Of a stretch of 64,000 nt of DNA, positions 11,880 to 22,427 are shown piece after piece. Both the position numbers and the translations under genes were made by a program. Location of the stretch: assembly GCA_007922225.1 (NCBI GenBank), contig ML679966.1, forward strand, positions 37,576,793 through 37,640,792, read 5' to 3'. The notes under the pieces were generated by a model. It did not search any database and had not been told where the DNA came from. It saw only the letters and a program-made list of their open reading frames with translations. This DNA is from Emydura subglobosa (taxonomy: Eukaryota; Chordata; Testudines; Chelidae). Each line of letters starts with the position of its first letter. Position 1 is the stretch's first letter.

Positions 11880-11962
11880 ATGTAGTGGCTCCTTCCATGA
11901 GCAATGCCATTAAGTCAATGGAATTACTCACAGTAGTAAGCACTACTGCCATTGGGCCCTAA
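11880..11962. repeat. Short hairpin-type repeat, degraded copy
   Basis: The core TTAAGTCAATGGAATTACTCAC followed by GCCATTGGGCCCTAAT matches the wording of the dispersed hairpin repeats (a 'caatgg' centre and a 'gggccc' end). The left arm is too decayed to pair well. Confidence 0.3.
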
Positions 11963-13195
11963 TATATCATGGGATGATGAATGAGGACAACAAACAATAA
12001 AGAAGATGGGGTCAGGAAGAACAAATAAGACTATATGGATATACAATTATAGAAAGTGCACATCTTGATGATTGCCTAAAAGCCATTTTTGTTTTGGCAA
12101 ATTAACCTATCTTGTAGGCAACATGGAAGAAGTGAGTTTTAAGGTGAGATTTAAATGAGGACTAAATTCACATGACTTTTTAAAAAGAGAATTAAGAGGA
12201 AAGGAACAATCACTTAACAGTTTGCAGGCTTCCAAGAGAGACTGGTTATTTATAGCACCATAGTTTTATATTACAGCTCAAAAATTAGTACAACAAAACA
12301 GGTGGTGGAACCTTAAACCTTATATTATCCTCTTTCTATAGTTCACAAGCTGGGAACAATCCAGCTGTGATGGTCTATTGACTTTTCCCCCAGCGGTCAT
12401 TCCAAAGCAACTGGAAAAGCATAGAGAAGAAGGATGCATTTCAGAGATTTGGGCAGCACACCCTAAATATGAAGCACAGGTTCATCTCTGTTTTTATTCC
12501 AACACAAAGTATGAACTGTCCAGTTAGATCAAGTCAAATGGAGAATGGTCAGTGGGAGCTGTTTATAAATAGACGGCTTGTGAAATTCAGTGTCTTTCAA
12601 CATTTATTTGTATGATACACCTTGTATGAAGAATACTACACAAACATGAAGTAGAACTGTAACTTTCTCTTCTGAACCCATATTATATAGTTGTCTAGGG
12701 GATAAATTTGTCCTCTTCAAATTATGACTTTCTTGTTAAATATATAGCCTAATTTGTACTATTACCCATCTGCTCAAATAAGAGAACTATTTTATAGAAT
12801 ACTTTTTATATCTATGACTTATCAGACTTTGTTCTCTGTTTCCTAGTTTCTGTCAGATTCTACACTACATTTTCTGACTCTTAACTCATGTTTGTACTAG
12901 CCTGATATTTGTTGGTGTTATCAGTTTCTATAGCATGCACTATACAATTACATAGCATTATCCCTCTTGCATTTTGGTACACACAGCAATGTTCAATATT
13001 CTTCCAATATCTTCAAAAGCAGTTATGTATGTGCAAAATTTCTTGTGATTTTCTATTCTGCAAAGGGCTATAAAAATGTATTCTTTTAGTATTCCATTTC
13101 ATTTTCTGACGCAATAAGAGGAGAATGATGCTTGTAATAGTAAAGTGTTGGTTTGTTATTTTAAATAACACTGCATAGCTATTTCCTTACAAAAT
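11963..13195. other. Unassigned AT-rich DNA
   Basis: No coding, RNA or repeat feature is recognised over this stretch. Confidence 0.4.
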
Positions 13196-13463
13196 ACTTT
13201 GGAGACCTAAAAAAAGTTTCAACAGGGCTGTGTGTATAACTGATTTATAGTTTGCTGATGGTTTTTGGGGCAAACAAAAAGTTTGAACCAAAAATCAAAA
13301 CATTTTGGAACTTTTGACAAATTGAAAAAGTTGGAAAAGATTAATTTTGAGTCAAACAAAAAGTTAATTTTGGGCATTTTAACCCCTTTTAAAATAAAAG
13401 CAAAAGGAAATGAAGGGCTAGATTTACAAAACCAAGGAGGAGATTGTACCTCTCCTCCCACCC

Positions 13464-13615
13464 AATAGCCCAGTGGTTAGGGCACTCACCTGGAAGGTGA
13501 GAGACCCACAGTCATATGCCCACTCTGGATCAAGGACTTGACTGCAGATCTTCCTCATCCCAGGGGAGTTCTCTGACAACTGGGCTCAGAATCACACTCC
13601 CTCCCTCTCCCGGCC
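13464..13615. repeat. Palindromic tRNA-head SINE unit 1
   Basis: The left half reads TAGCCCAGTGGTTAGGGC followed by ACTCACCTGG, with a good pol III A-box-like TAGCCCAGTGG. The right half, GGGGAGTTCTCTGACAACTG plus GGCTC, is a degraded reverse complement of the same head. The unit is therefore two tRNA-like heads facing each other rather than a head-body-tail SINE. A clear B box is not preserved. Confidence 0.6.
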
Positions 13616-13677
13616 TAATGACTATTCAAATATTTTAAATAAAGCTTCAACAGGAAAATGAGAACCCCACCCTGGAA

Positions 13678-13830
13678 TACCCAATAGCCTACTGGTTAGA
13701 GCGCTCACCTGGGAGGGGGTAGATCAGGCTTCAAGCCCCTAATCCTGAATGTGGATTTGAACCTAGGTCTCTTGCATCCGAGGCAGGGGCCCCAACGACT
13801 GGAGTATTGAGAGGAGTAGAGGTGCCACTT
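13678..13830. repeat. Palindromic tRNA-head SINE unit 2
   Basis: It repeats unit 1: CCAATAGCCTACTGGTTAGA with GCGCTCACCTGG on the left. On the right, GATTTGAACCTAGGTCTC and GGGGCCCCAACGACTGGAG form the inverted head. The right half keeps a recognisable B-box-like word (GGTTCAAATC on the minus strand). Copies 1 and 2 have the same order and orientation, about 214 bp apart start to start. Confidence 0.6.
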
Positions 13831-14146
13831 CTTCACTGGTTTTATGAATCTAACCTACCTCCCTTTGTGAATATAGCCTGAAAAAAATCAGAGTCTAGCT
13901 TTGATAATATCAACATGAATCATTTAAATATGTCAAAGATTTTTTTGGTTTGTTTGTTTTGACCAAATCTATTCACCAAAACTGAATTTGCAGTTGACTT
14001 GAATCTGCAGTGTTTGTTGAAAAAGGTTTTGGCTGAAAATTTTTGCCCAACTGTAACTATCACTGTTTTCTTGATTAGAGGGAAGATACCACTTAGTGTT
14101 TTGAATAAACTCAGAAACCCAAAACAGCAGGAAGGTACTGAGACTG

Positions 14147-14240
14147 CTTGAGGCAGATTTTTGTCTGGATTAAGTCATTATAGCGTCACTGATTTCAGCT
14201 GTGCTTTACTGATTTACACCAGCTGAATATTTGTCCCCTA
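14147..14240. repeat. Short hairpin repeat copy
   Basis: The end words GGCAGATTTTTGTCTGG and TTTACACCAGCTGAATATTTG surround a core with CACTGATTTCAGCTG. They match the dispersed hairpin family best represented at 49603-49692. Confidence 0.35.
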
Positions 14241-14759
14241 ACTTTAAAAAGTACTTTTGGGCTACCTAATCCTTATGCATTGCACATAGGCTCCAAGAGC
14301 CAATGGATAACATTGGAAGGGGGAAATCAATAAATTGCACCTTCTATTGTTACTTTAATAAACACTCTACTTGAGAAGTGATGATTTATATGGCTCAGCC
14401 ATGGCCAGCCCCTTAAACAAGGAACAATAACAACATAACAAAAGTTAGAAAAGTTCGCTGAATACAAGACTTCATGGGTACAGTAAATAATAGAAATTGG
14501 GACTTTTTACAACTATTAATTGATCCTACATCCAAAGGTGAGTTATTAAATAAATAAGCTTGTGAGGCTGATACTTACTATATTTATTTTGGAAATAGGT
14601 TTTATTTATTTTCACTAAAAATAGAAGCAGCAATGCTGCTCTTAAGAAGTTGAAAAGAAAATACAAAAGGTAAAAAATCCAAATTTAAGAATTTTGGATT
14701 GCTTTGGTGGATTTGATTAAAAGGGTTCTGAATCAAAGATACATTTAAGAAAGAGGAAA

Positions 14760-16117
14760 AAACTAAAGGCCTATTTGTTTGACTTCAGTTGTGTGCAAGA
14801 CCTTAGAACTAATTTTGAAGAGAGCGATTAAAAGACAAAGAGGTAATCTGTAACTGGAATAAAATACAATGTGGTTTTATGAAATATAGATCATGCCAGA
14901 CCAACCTGATCTCGTTCTTTAAGATAACCCAATTTTATTTTTTTTTAGACAAAGGCAATGCAACAGATCTAATTTACATGTATTTCAGTAAAGCATTTGA
15001 TACAGACCCACATGGGAAATTAGTTACATTGGAGAAGATGGGGATTAATATGAGAATTAAAAGGAGGAGTGAGAGAAACTGGTTAAAGGAGAAACTACAA
15101 TGGGTCATAGTCTGAAAAGAGGTTGCTAGTGGCATTCCTCAATGATCAGTCTTGGGACCAATCTCATTTAACATTTTCATTAGTGTCTTTGGCACAAAAA
15201 GTGGGAGCATGTAAATTAAGTTTGTGGCTGACACAAAGTAGGAAGCTATTGCCAATATAGAGGAGAAATGGAATATCATACAAGAAGATTTGGATGACCT
15301 TGAAAACTGGAGTAATAGATATGGGATGAAATGTAATAGTGCAGAGTGCAAGGTCACACACTTAGGAACCAACAACAAGAGTTTTTGCTACAAACTGGGG
15401 ACTTACCAGTTGGAAGTGACAGAGGAAGAGAAAGATATGGGTGTATGGATCAATCACAGGATGACTACAAGCCACCAATCTGAGGTGGCTATGAAAAAGG
15501 CTAATGCGATCCTATGAAGCATTAGGTGAGATATTTTCAGTAGAGATAAGGAAGTGTTACCACCATTGTATAAGGCACTGGTGAGACCTCACCTGGAATA
15601 TTGTGTGCAATTCTGGTCTCTCATGTTTAAGGAAGATGGATTCAAACTGGAACAAGTGCAGAAAATGGCTACTAGGATAATCCAAGTAATGGAGACACTG
15701 CCTTATGAAAGGATACTCAAAGAGCTTGGCTAGTTTAGCCTAACCAAATTAAGGCTGAGGGGAAGATATGATAGCTCTCTATAAATACATCAGAGGGATG
15801 GACACCAGGGAGGGAGAGGAGTTGTTTAAATTAAGGGCCAATGCTGGCACAAGAATCAATGGCTATAAACTGGCCATGAACAAATTTAGGCTTGAATTTA
15901 GATGAAGATTTCTAAACATCAGAGGAGTGAAATTCTGGAACAGCCTTGCAAAGGGAGTAGTGGGGGCAAAAAACCTAATTTGTTTCAAGAATGAGCTTGA
16001 TACGTTTATGGAAGGGGTGGTATGATGAGGTTGCCTACAGTGGCATATGGCCCATTCATGATGGCTATTTGTAAATATCACCAACAACCAGAGATGGGAC
16101 AATAGATGGGAAGGACT
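14760..16117 (+). mobile_element. CR1-clade LINE copy A: RT and C-terminal ORF2 fragment, dead
   Basis: This is a 5'- and 3'-truncated piece of ORF2 of a chicken-repeat-1 type LINE. Conserved RT wording can be read in order: the CQTNLISFF stretch, the catalytic domain A block DLIYMYFSKAFDT (about 14970-15005), a domain C block reading KFVADT in place of KFADDT (about 15218-15235), then KCNSAECKVTHLGTNN and the EEEKDMGVW block (15290-15517). C-terminal LINE wording follows, with frameshifts, to a position shared with copy B. Stops and frame changes interrupt every domain, and the loss of an Asp in the FxDD box would by itself abolish RT activity. Over 15290-15517 it is clearly sister to copy B at 23950-25262. 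Confidence 0.92.
15290..15517 (+). pseudogene. CR1 ORF2 segment (RT thumb/C-terminal region)
   Basis: A 75-codon open remnant includes DDLENWSNRYGMKCNSAE, a THLGTNNKSF block, and an LEVTEEEKDMGVWINHRM block. The matching stretch of copy B reads LEVTEEEKDLGILVDHRM. In the element this part follows the catalytic FxDD motif. It ends in a stop where the family continues with an LGCIRRGISS-like stretch. Confidence 0.85.
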
Positions 16118-16421
16118 CTCATTGGCTTCAGTAGGGGCAGAATTTCAACCTGTGTGACTGCCTTTGAGCTGGGTTGAAATAAATCTATTCCTTCATTTAA
16201 ACACACCAAAATTAGGGGTTATGGACCTATCTTTAGGTGATCATGTAAGATTTGGCATACATGATAATTTCATACTTACTCTGAAGAGAAGAAAATACTC
16301 CTACAGACTAAGAATATTTATTTACTTTAATTTTAGCAAAATTTCTGAATGCATAATTTTATGATTTTGGGTTTAGTTGCAAATAGAGAGCTGATTTCAG
16401 CAAGAAACTATAAATAGAACA

Positions 16422-16938
16422 ATTCCAGAGGGGTAGCCATGTTAGTCTGTATACAGCAAAAACGAGCGTCCTGTAGCACCTTAAAGACTAACAAATTTCT
16501 GTGGGCATAAGCTTTCGTGCGACTTGAAATTTGCCATACTTCAACAAAAAAAACTTCAAAAACAGACTTCAGTGAGAAACTGCAGAGCTGGAACTCATAT
16601 GCAAACTTGACACAATCAGACTGGGCCTGAATAGGGACTTGGAATGGTTCTCTCATTACAAGAAGTAATTGTCACTGTTCACACATTCTCACCTCCTAAT
16701 CAACGGTTGTGAATAGGCCTCATCTACCCTAACTGAATTGACTTGTTAGCACTTGCCCTCCCCATTGTTATGTTTCTTACCCTTGGATGTGTGTATATAT
16801 ATATAGACACACACACACACACCTCCTATATGTGATTTCCATTTCATGCATCTGATAAAATGAGTTGCAGCTCACAAAAGTTTATGCCCACAGAAATTTA
16901 TTAGTCTTAAAGGTGCTACAGGACTCTCGTTGTTCTTG
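16422..16938. mobile_element. Non-autonomous inverted-repeat element flanked by a 14-bp direct repeat
   Basis: The left end carries GTCCTGTAGCACCTTAAAGAC, TAACAAATTTCTGTGGGCAT and AAGCTTT (about 16470-16515). The right end (about 16877-16930) carries the reverse complement of the same words, so the element has inverted ends of roughly 60 bp or more. The left end extends about 35 bp further (GGGGTAGCCATGTTAGTC) than the right, which looks clipped. The direct repeat CTATAAATAGAACA is exact at 16408-16421 and 16939-16952. The interior has a TATA/CA dinucleotide tract but no intact frame. The same ends and interior are common in turtle genomes as I recall them; I cannot name the family with confidence. 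Confidence 0.72.
16788..16823. repeat. (TG)(TA)(CA) dinucleotide microsatellite
   Basis: GTGTGTATATATATATA is followed by GACACACACACACACACAC, inside the inverted-repeat element at 16422-16938. Confidence 0.85.
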
Positions 16939-16952
16939 CTATAAATAGAACA

Positions 16953-17840
16953 GACAGTCTAGTTTATACTGTTCTACTGATTATCTTAAAGCTCCCTGAA
17001 GGTACCACCCATCAAAAGGATAGTTCTGTTTCAGTGGTGCTCATTTGTGTCCCCCTCATGTGATAATGGTTTTCTAATACGATTGGCCATTAAGTACAGA
17101 GGTAAAGTTAGAATGTCAATACCATTTCACCCAGGGGTGAGAAGTGCCTGATTTGGCTCACACCAGGGATCTAAAGATACAGCTCCTTAATAATATGACA
17201 TGTTCTTATCACAGCTAATCATGCTGTTTTTTAGAACTATACTAAATTACAAAATATTTGAAGGAAATTCATGATTTTAGGTCTAAGACTTTATTTAAAA
17301 AGGAAAAATAAAAATGACAAATTATATGTGGCTACTGCCTAGCACGATGGAGGTACTGCTGCTTGATATGAAGCTTATAATTTTATTGTTTATTATTTCC
17401 ATTGCAGTAGCACCAGCATTTCACATGTGAAGTCTTCCTCATTTTTTGCCTTCTTCCCCACCCACTAATGTGGGGAGAGAGGGAAGTAACAAAAGGATTC
17501 CATTAATTGCAGTGCTGAAAATTTTAGGAGTGTCAGTGCATCCATGCTGTATGCCAACCCACTGTCAGGTTCTGTTAGTTATCTCTGTTTCACTGTCTTT
17601 AGAAAGTGACACATAAGGCAATGATGTTATAGATGCAGTGAAGGAAACAGCAGAGAAACAGTATATACATATGCATAATTACCTATCTATATTCTTATAT
17701 CTAACTTTTAAAGTTAATGAGAGTTTGATAAAGAGGTAAAATGTGCCCAAAGGGGATCTTTGCCCCTGGAGGTCTGGAGGTCTATAGGGTAGCCATATGG
17801 TCAGTGTGGGGGTAGAACATTAATATTCTTTTTAATCCAA
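16953..17840. other. Unassigned AT-rich DNA
   Basis: No gene or named repeat is recognised. Confidence 0.4.
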
Positions 17841-18030
17841 CACATCTACAAGATCGCTATACTTGGCTGGAATTAAGGAATTCATTGCCTACTACTTCCT
17901 CTAACACTGGACTTAATCTGTTGACAATTACTTTCATCATGATTTTTCTAGTACCAATGATAAGCATCTACCTCTCTAATTATTCAGATCAGCAGGATCT
18001 CCTTTCTTCAGGACAACTATTGCCGGTAGC
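17841..18030 (-). pseudogene. Reverse transcriptase fragment of a non-CR1-type LINE
   Basis: On the minus strand one frame reads VLKKGDPADLNN, a stop, then RGRCLSLVLEKIMMKVIVN followed by RLSPVLEEVVGNEF. This is the RT region with the KKGD...NNxRGI...L block, the conserved 5' part of the RT domain, upstream of the YxDD box. The wording (KKGD, NN-RG, VINRLSPVLEE) fits RTE-, L1- or R-type clades better than the CR1 copies elsewhere here. Two in-frame stops kill it. Nothing of the endonuclease or the 3' end is visible, so the clade is not settled. Confidence 0.7.
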
Positions 18031-18049
18031 CTGACACCTCCTCTTGCTC

Positions 18050-19033
18050 CTATGACTTCTTTTATACATATGTGTGTTCCATATTTATTGCTAAGGAAAT
18101 GAGACACTGAAGAGAAACTCAAGCTCTCCAAACTTTAGAGAAAACTGAAAGAAGTCAGTGACCTCTTCCCACTCCATACAATTCTTCTACCCTCAAAATT
18201 TAGAAGCCCGGAAAACAGTCTTTACCTTCAGTTCTCTTCTTCAGATTGTCCTGATGGCCTATTATATCCTTCTTCCAGATGCCATTAGGGGACAGCTGGG
18301 TGGTCCCATCCACCTGTCAGATCCTCATGGGAAGCCAGGCTGGCTGCCCCACTCCTCCACCTGCTGTCTTTGGAGACTGTCAGCGTAAGATAGTTCCCCC
18401 ATAAGTAATATCTTTAGAAAAGCAGGCAGACTGCTCTTCCTCTGTTCAGCAGCACTGGGTCTGGGAAATGCTCCACCAGCAATATTGCTGCTACTTTAAA
18501 TGCCATTTACCTTATTTTGAGTCTGATAGAACCCAGAAAAGGTAAAATGTCACTACAATGTATTCTGTGAACTATCAGCCCCAGAATAAAGCAAATGGTA
18601 TTTACAGCATCAGCAACTGGACCAGAGAAGAATTTCCACTGTGGCTAAATGGGAATGATAGATAGAACACCCATTCCCTTTAAATTATTTCCTGTAAGTG
18701 TAATGGGCAAGTTGCCTTATCCTGTCCTCCAGAGAAGGCAGGGGAGGAAGAAAGGCCAGACAGCCGTACCCCTACAACTATTAGGAAGGGACTGACAGGT
18801 CACTAGCCCCTCAGAATACAACCTTAGTTCAGGGGTGAGAAATCAAAGAGTCACTCAAGGAGTTCAGGTTGTGTGATGTGAAGGAAGATCCCATGGCCTG
18901 CTGTGGGGAAGGGATAAATGTGGCAAGAGGAACCATTACAGAACCAGTTTTTCCCCATACACATTTGCTTGAGGTTAATTTGAAAATTTTAAATGTGTGA
19001 CCCCCCAGAACTCCAAACAAATCTCTGTGGGGC
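18050..19033. other. Unassigned DNA
   Basis: The frame at 18158-18388 has no recognisable domain. CT-rich patches are present. No feature is supported. Confidence 0.4.
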
Positions 19034-19788
19034 TGTAGAGGGCTTCACACTCACCACAGGTGCTCCTCCTTATGGTGTAGTCAGGGAATATTGTCCCATC
19101 TGGTGACCCCTGCCATTGGTTATTCATGCTATGACCCCTTCTCACTACCCAGGATGCTCTCCCTGAATGATTCAGCCCTCTTGCGAGGTAACTAGCTAGT
19201 ACCCCTCTTTCAGGCTAACAAAGTTTCACCAGACAAGCTGTGGTATATCTTCTCAGGCAGTCTTCTGTTCCAACTCAGGGTCCTGTGCCACTTTGCCAGG
19301 AGCTGGTAGGGGCCCACGCTCTACTCTGGGTTCCAGCTCAGGGACCCTATCACTAGCAATGCTGGTCCGCTCAATATCAGATCCTGTAACTGGTTCCCTG
19401 GGCTCCTTCCTACCCCACCTTTCTATCTCCGGATTTTACCCCTGGAATTTCCTTCACTCCCTATGGCTACTTCACCCATCCAGAGTCTCTTGTAAGATTC
19501 CCTAGTCCAGGGCAGGATCCTGGGGCTTACTCTCCTCCTGCATCTTCTCCTTGTCTTGAGCCAATTCCCTTTCTCTCTACAGAGTGATTACACACCTCAT
19601 CCATACAGCCTCTTCCTGATCTCACTTTCTGGTTTATAACTCTATCCCAGCTCCTCCCCCAGCTGGACTTCATCTGCCATTTGGCTTTTTCAGTCCCTGG
19701 TTCCCCTCCAGGTGCAGCATATATGGTTAATTTGGCCCTTCTGACCCTCATTAACCCACTCTGGGTTTGTGTGGGGTGGACCCCAACA
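19034..19788 (-). mobile_element. LTR-like element (TG(A/T)TGGGGT family), solo
   Basis: On the minus strand the unit starts TGTTGGGGTCCACCCCACAC and ends CCCTCTACA, giving TG/CA ends. A TATA-like TTATAAACC lies at 19631-19639 (minus), about 150 bp inside. The end block GGTGAGTGTGAAGCCCTCTACA parallels GGTGAGTGGAGCACACTGTGACA at the end of the element at 39171-39946. It is GC-richer than its surroundings. No target duplication is evident and no coding region adjoins, so a solo LTR is the simplest reading, with an unnamed family. Confidence 0.55.
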
Positions 19789-20651
19789 CAGGTGCATAAT
19801 CTCGGGCAAAGTTAGTCTGCAGGTTTATAGTGGTCAGCAGACAAATGAAATCCAGAAAAAACAAAACCATACTCTAATAAAAAAAATCCAGATTTCAGAA
19901 ATGGAGCTCCAAATCAAATAGAACAAAGAAATGTGCTACAGAGTTCTCAAGCAGTTGTCCTTAACAGTATAGTTTCATTAATACTATAATTGCTAGAGTT
20001 GGTCATAAAATTGATAATTTTTCTAGCTTTCTTCTTTTTTCGTGCATGAAAAATACTTTTCTAAATTTGTGTTAAGTCCTCCAAACACTCTGTTTTCTCA
20101 AAGTTGTCAGAAATCGATAAACTCCCCAGAATTTCAATATAAAAAAACCATTTAATTTAATCAAATTTTTAAATTGTTTTTCCTCCCTAAAAGTGTATTT
20201 ATTTAGAAAGTGAAACCTTTAATCAAACAAAAAAATTTTCCTTGAAAAAAAATTCTTATTTTCAATTAAGCCCTATTTTTGAAGAAAAACATATCCAGAA
20301 AAATTTTAAACACAATTATGATACTGCTTTGGAATGCATATAGCAGCATTTAAAAGATCATTTAAATTAAAGGTTGATGAGCATTAGAGAAATCCCTCAA
20401 CACAGATGGTCATCAGCTCTAAGGAATTCAGGATTTGTGAATTAAGGGACAAAAATTAAGAGTAGAATAGGGTAACAGAGGCTGCAAGAATGGATCATTT
20501 GCAAACTGAAAATACCAATCTTTCCTATCAACGTTATTTTGTATTACTTTAGCCCAAAGGATCTCTTCTGTTTAAGCCCATGCATGAAGTACTTATTCAC
20601 ATCTAACTCAGATTGAACTCCCAGACTTTTATAGGAGTTGAGTTTATTTAA

Positions 20652-20722
20652 GGTCTGATCCTACTGCAATTTAAGTCAATGCAAACCTTCAATTGGACTT
20701 CAAAAACTAAGACTGGGCTCTA
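20652..20722. repeat. Short hairpin-type repeat, degraded copy
   Basis: GGTCTGATCCTACTGCAATTT and GACTGGGCTC flank a core with AAGTCAATGCAA. The wording fits the dispersed hairpin family, with weak arms. Confidence 0.3.
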
Positions 20723-22240
20723 ATGTCAAAAGCTTCAAAGAGCAGGGACCTTTAAGAAAAATAAATCAAGTGCCATGCACACTTATGCTACAGAAATTAG
20801 TGTAGTGGGCATTTTGCTTGAGTAAAGAATGATATTAGACTTTATAACTGAACCCTATAATATTTAGGAGTAAAGAGAATATTAGCATGGGAATAAGTTT
20901 AAAAGCCCATTCCCATTTGTCCATTCCTTTGCATAAGTAGTTATTCCTCACAATTGCCAATATATGTGTGCTATCATGTAGACTATACTTGTGCACGGCC
21001 ATTTACAGACCCAAATTGTTTTAAAAAGTCAAGACACATTACAGTTCTAGTCACATTTTTTCCCCTCTAACTTCTGGGATCATTGCAACTTGGCAGGGTT
21101 TCCAGAGAAGCAATAATTTACAAAGCAAGCTGTGGCTTTATAGGTACCTTAGCCTTTATAGACACAGATGCAACAGTATTTATTCATCTTTCTTTGGAAA
21201 AGCACTAGATTATTGGTTCTTGTTTCACTACATTACAAGCTGATGTGGTTCCCTCTCTCATATCTTATGGTTCCCAAGTGTAGAGTCCAATTCTTGCATG
21301 ACAACACAAAGGGAAAAATATTTGTCACTTGCCAAATGTCTGACTGCAACAGCTACACAGCAGATGGGTACAATTGCATTTTCTTGGCTCCCTTAAAGGG
21401 GCTGCACATCCTATCTGGGAGAAAAATCATCACAGGTTTTCCTTCCCAAGCCTGGTATTTCTTTCTTAAACCTATCCTACTATTAAAAATAGTTCTTTTG
21501 CTGACACTGGGTTAAATTCCATACAGACTAGTTTATGTAAAGAATTTTCACATATGTTCTTTGGCACTAAACTCTTCCTTAGTTTGAATTAGTTACCTAT
21601 TCCTTTTGCAGAGACTAAGTTTACCAAGTATGAAATATATATTCTCTGTCTGTCAAGGGCCACTGAGCTCTGAGTGTCCATTCATAAACTCTGTTCCTCA
21701 ACCAAGACCACAATGAAACAAATTCTGGTCTCAGTGTAGCCAAGACCCAGTTTGGCCTATTGTGTCAAGATACCTGGATTGAGTGGGTGATTATGGAAAA
21801 AACTTCCAGTTTTTCCACAGGAACAGAAATCCAGTTCACTCTGACCCAGTTTTACTACAAGGAACACAGACAAAGCCACTTTTAATTAAATTCAGTGGAA
21901 AGATTCATATCAAATTGGAGATAGACTATTTTAAGCATGCAAGTCTGATCCATCTTGTACAAATAACATACATTTCTGTATCTGAGGTGTTTGATCTAGG
22001 CACAATGTGCCTGTTCACAATTATAAAGGAGTAAATATTGAAATACAACTGTTCCAGTCCTGTCCTTGGACACAGACTTCAGGATTTCTAATGACTGAAA
22101 TGGAAACTACATATAAAAATCCAGAAATCTGTACAAAAATCTAGCCATAAAACAGTTATTAAGGTAAATGTGAGGCGAGCAGGTGAGTCGCTGAACAACA
22201 CAATGAAAAGTTCACCCCATGAATATATGTTATTTCTCCT

Positions 22241-22265
22241 TAAATAAATAAATAAATAAATAAAT
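22241..22265 (+). repeat. (TAAA)n microsatellite
   Basis: Six uninterrupted TAAA units are present. Confidence 0.9.
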
Positions 22266-22349
22266 CATTATTAAAGCAACTAAATAATTATAATGGTTAC
22301 AAAGGAGACAAAAAAAAGATTTTCTTTCAATGACACAAAGCTTTGTGAT

Positions 22350-22427
22350 AATAGGGCCAAAATCTACCCTCAGACTCCATTGAACTTGAAGGTGGTGTGT
22401 GGAAATAATGAGCAAAATTTGGCCCTA
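22350..22427. repeat. Short hairpin repeat with AGGGCCAAAAT / ATTTGGCCCT ends
   Basis: ATAGGGCCAAAATCT at the left and CAAAATTTGGCCCTAT at the right are near-perfect inverted arms about 50 bp apart. The core contains GACTCCATTGAACTTGAAGG. Confidence 0.6.

Larger units (their letters stand above)
13255..14060. repeat. Large fold-back element with two internal tRNA-head palindromes
   Basis: The outer arms are inverted: the left arm carries GGGGCAAACAAAAAGTTTG and AACCAAAAATCAAAAC (about 13267-13302). The right arm, read on the other strand, carries GGGCAAAAATTTTCAGCC and CAAAACC (about 14028-14054). Between them sit two similar units at 13464-13615 and 13678-13830, each itself a palindrome of tRNA-like heads. 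The whole is about 800 bp with two nested levels of dyad symmetry plus a tandem internal unit of roughly 214 bp. No transposase or RT frame is present. It is presumably non-autonomous; the family is unknown to me. Confidence 0.55.

Noticed and set aside
13464..13830. A pair of real tRNA genes
   Set aside because: A-box words are good, but the arms of a tRNA cloverleaf do not pair and each head has an inverted partner, so these are SINE-type repeats.
21168..21515. 115-codon frame with hydrophobic ends
   Set aside because: Looks superficially like a small membrane protein, but AT-rich random DNA readily gives such frames, and no conserved motif is seen.
22241..22265. CRISPR-like short direct repeats
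   Set aside because: These are simple TAAA units without spacers; nothing in the window has a repeat-spacer pattern.
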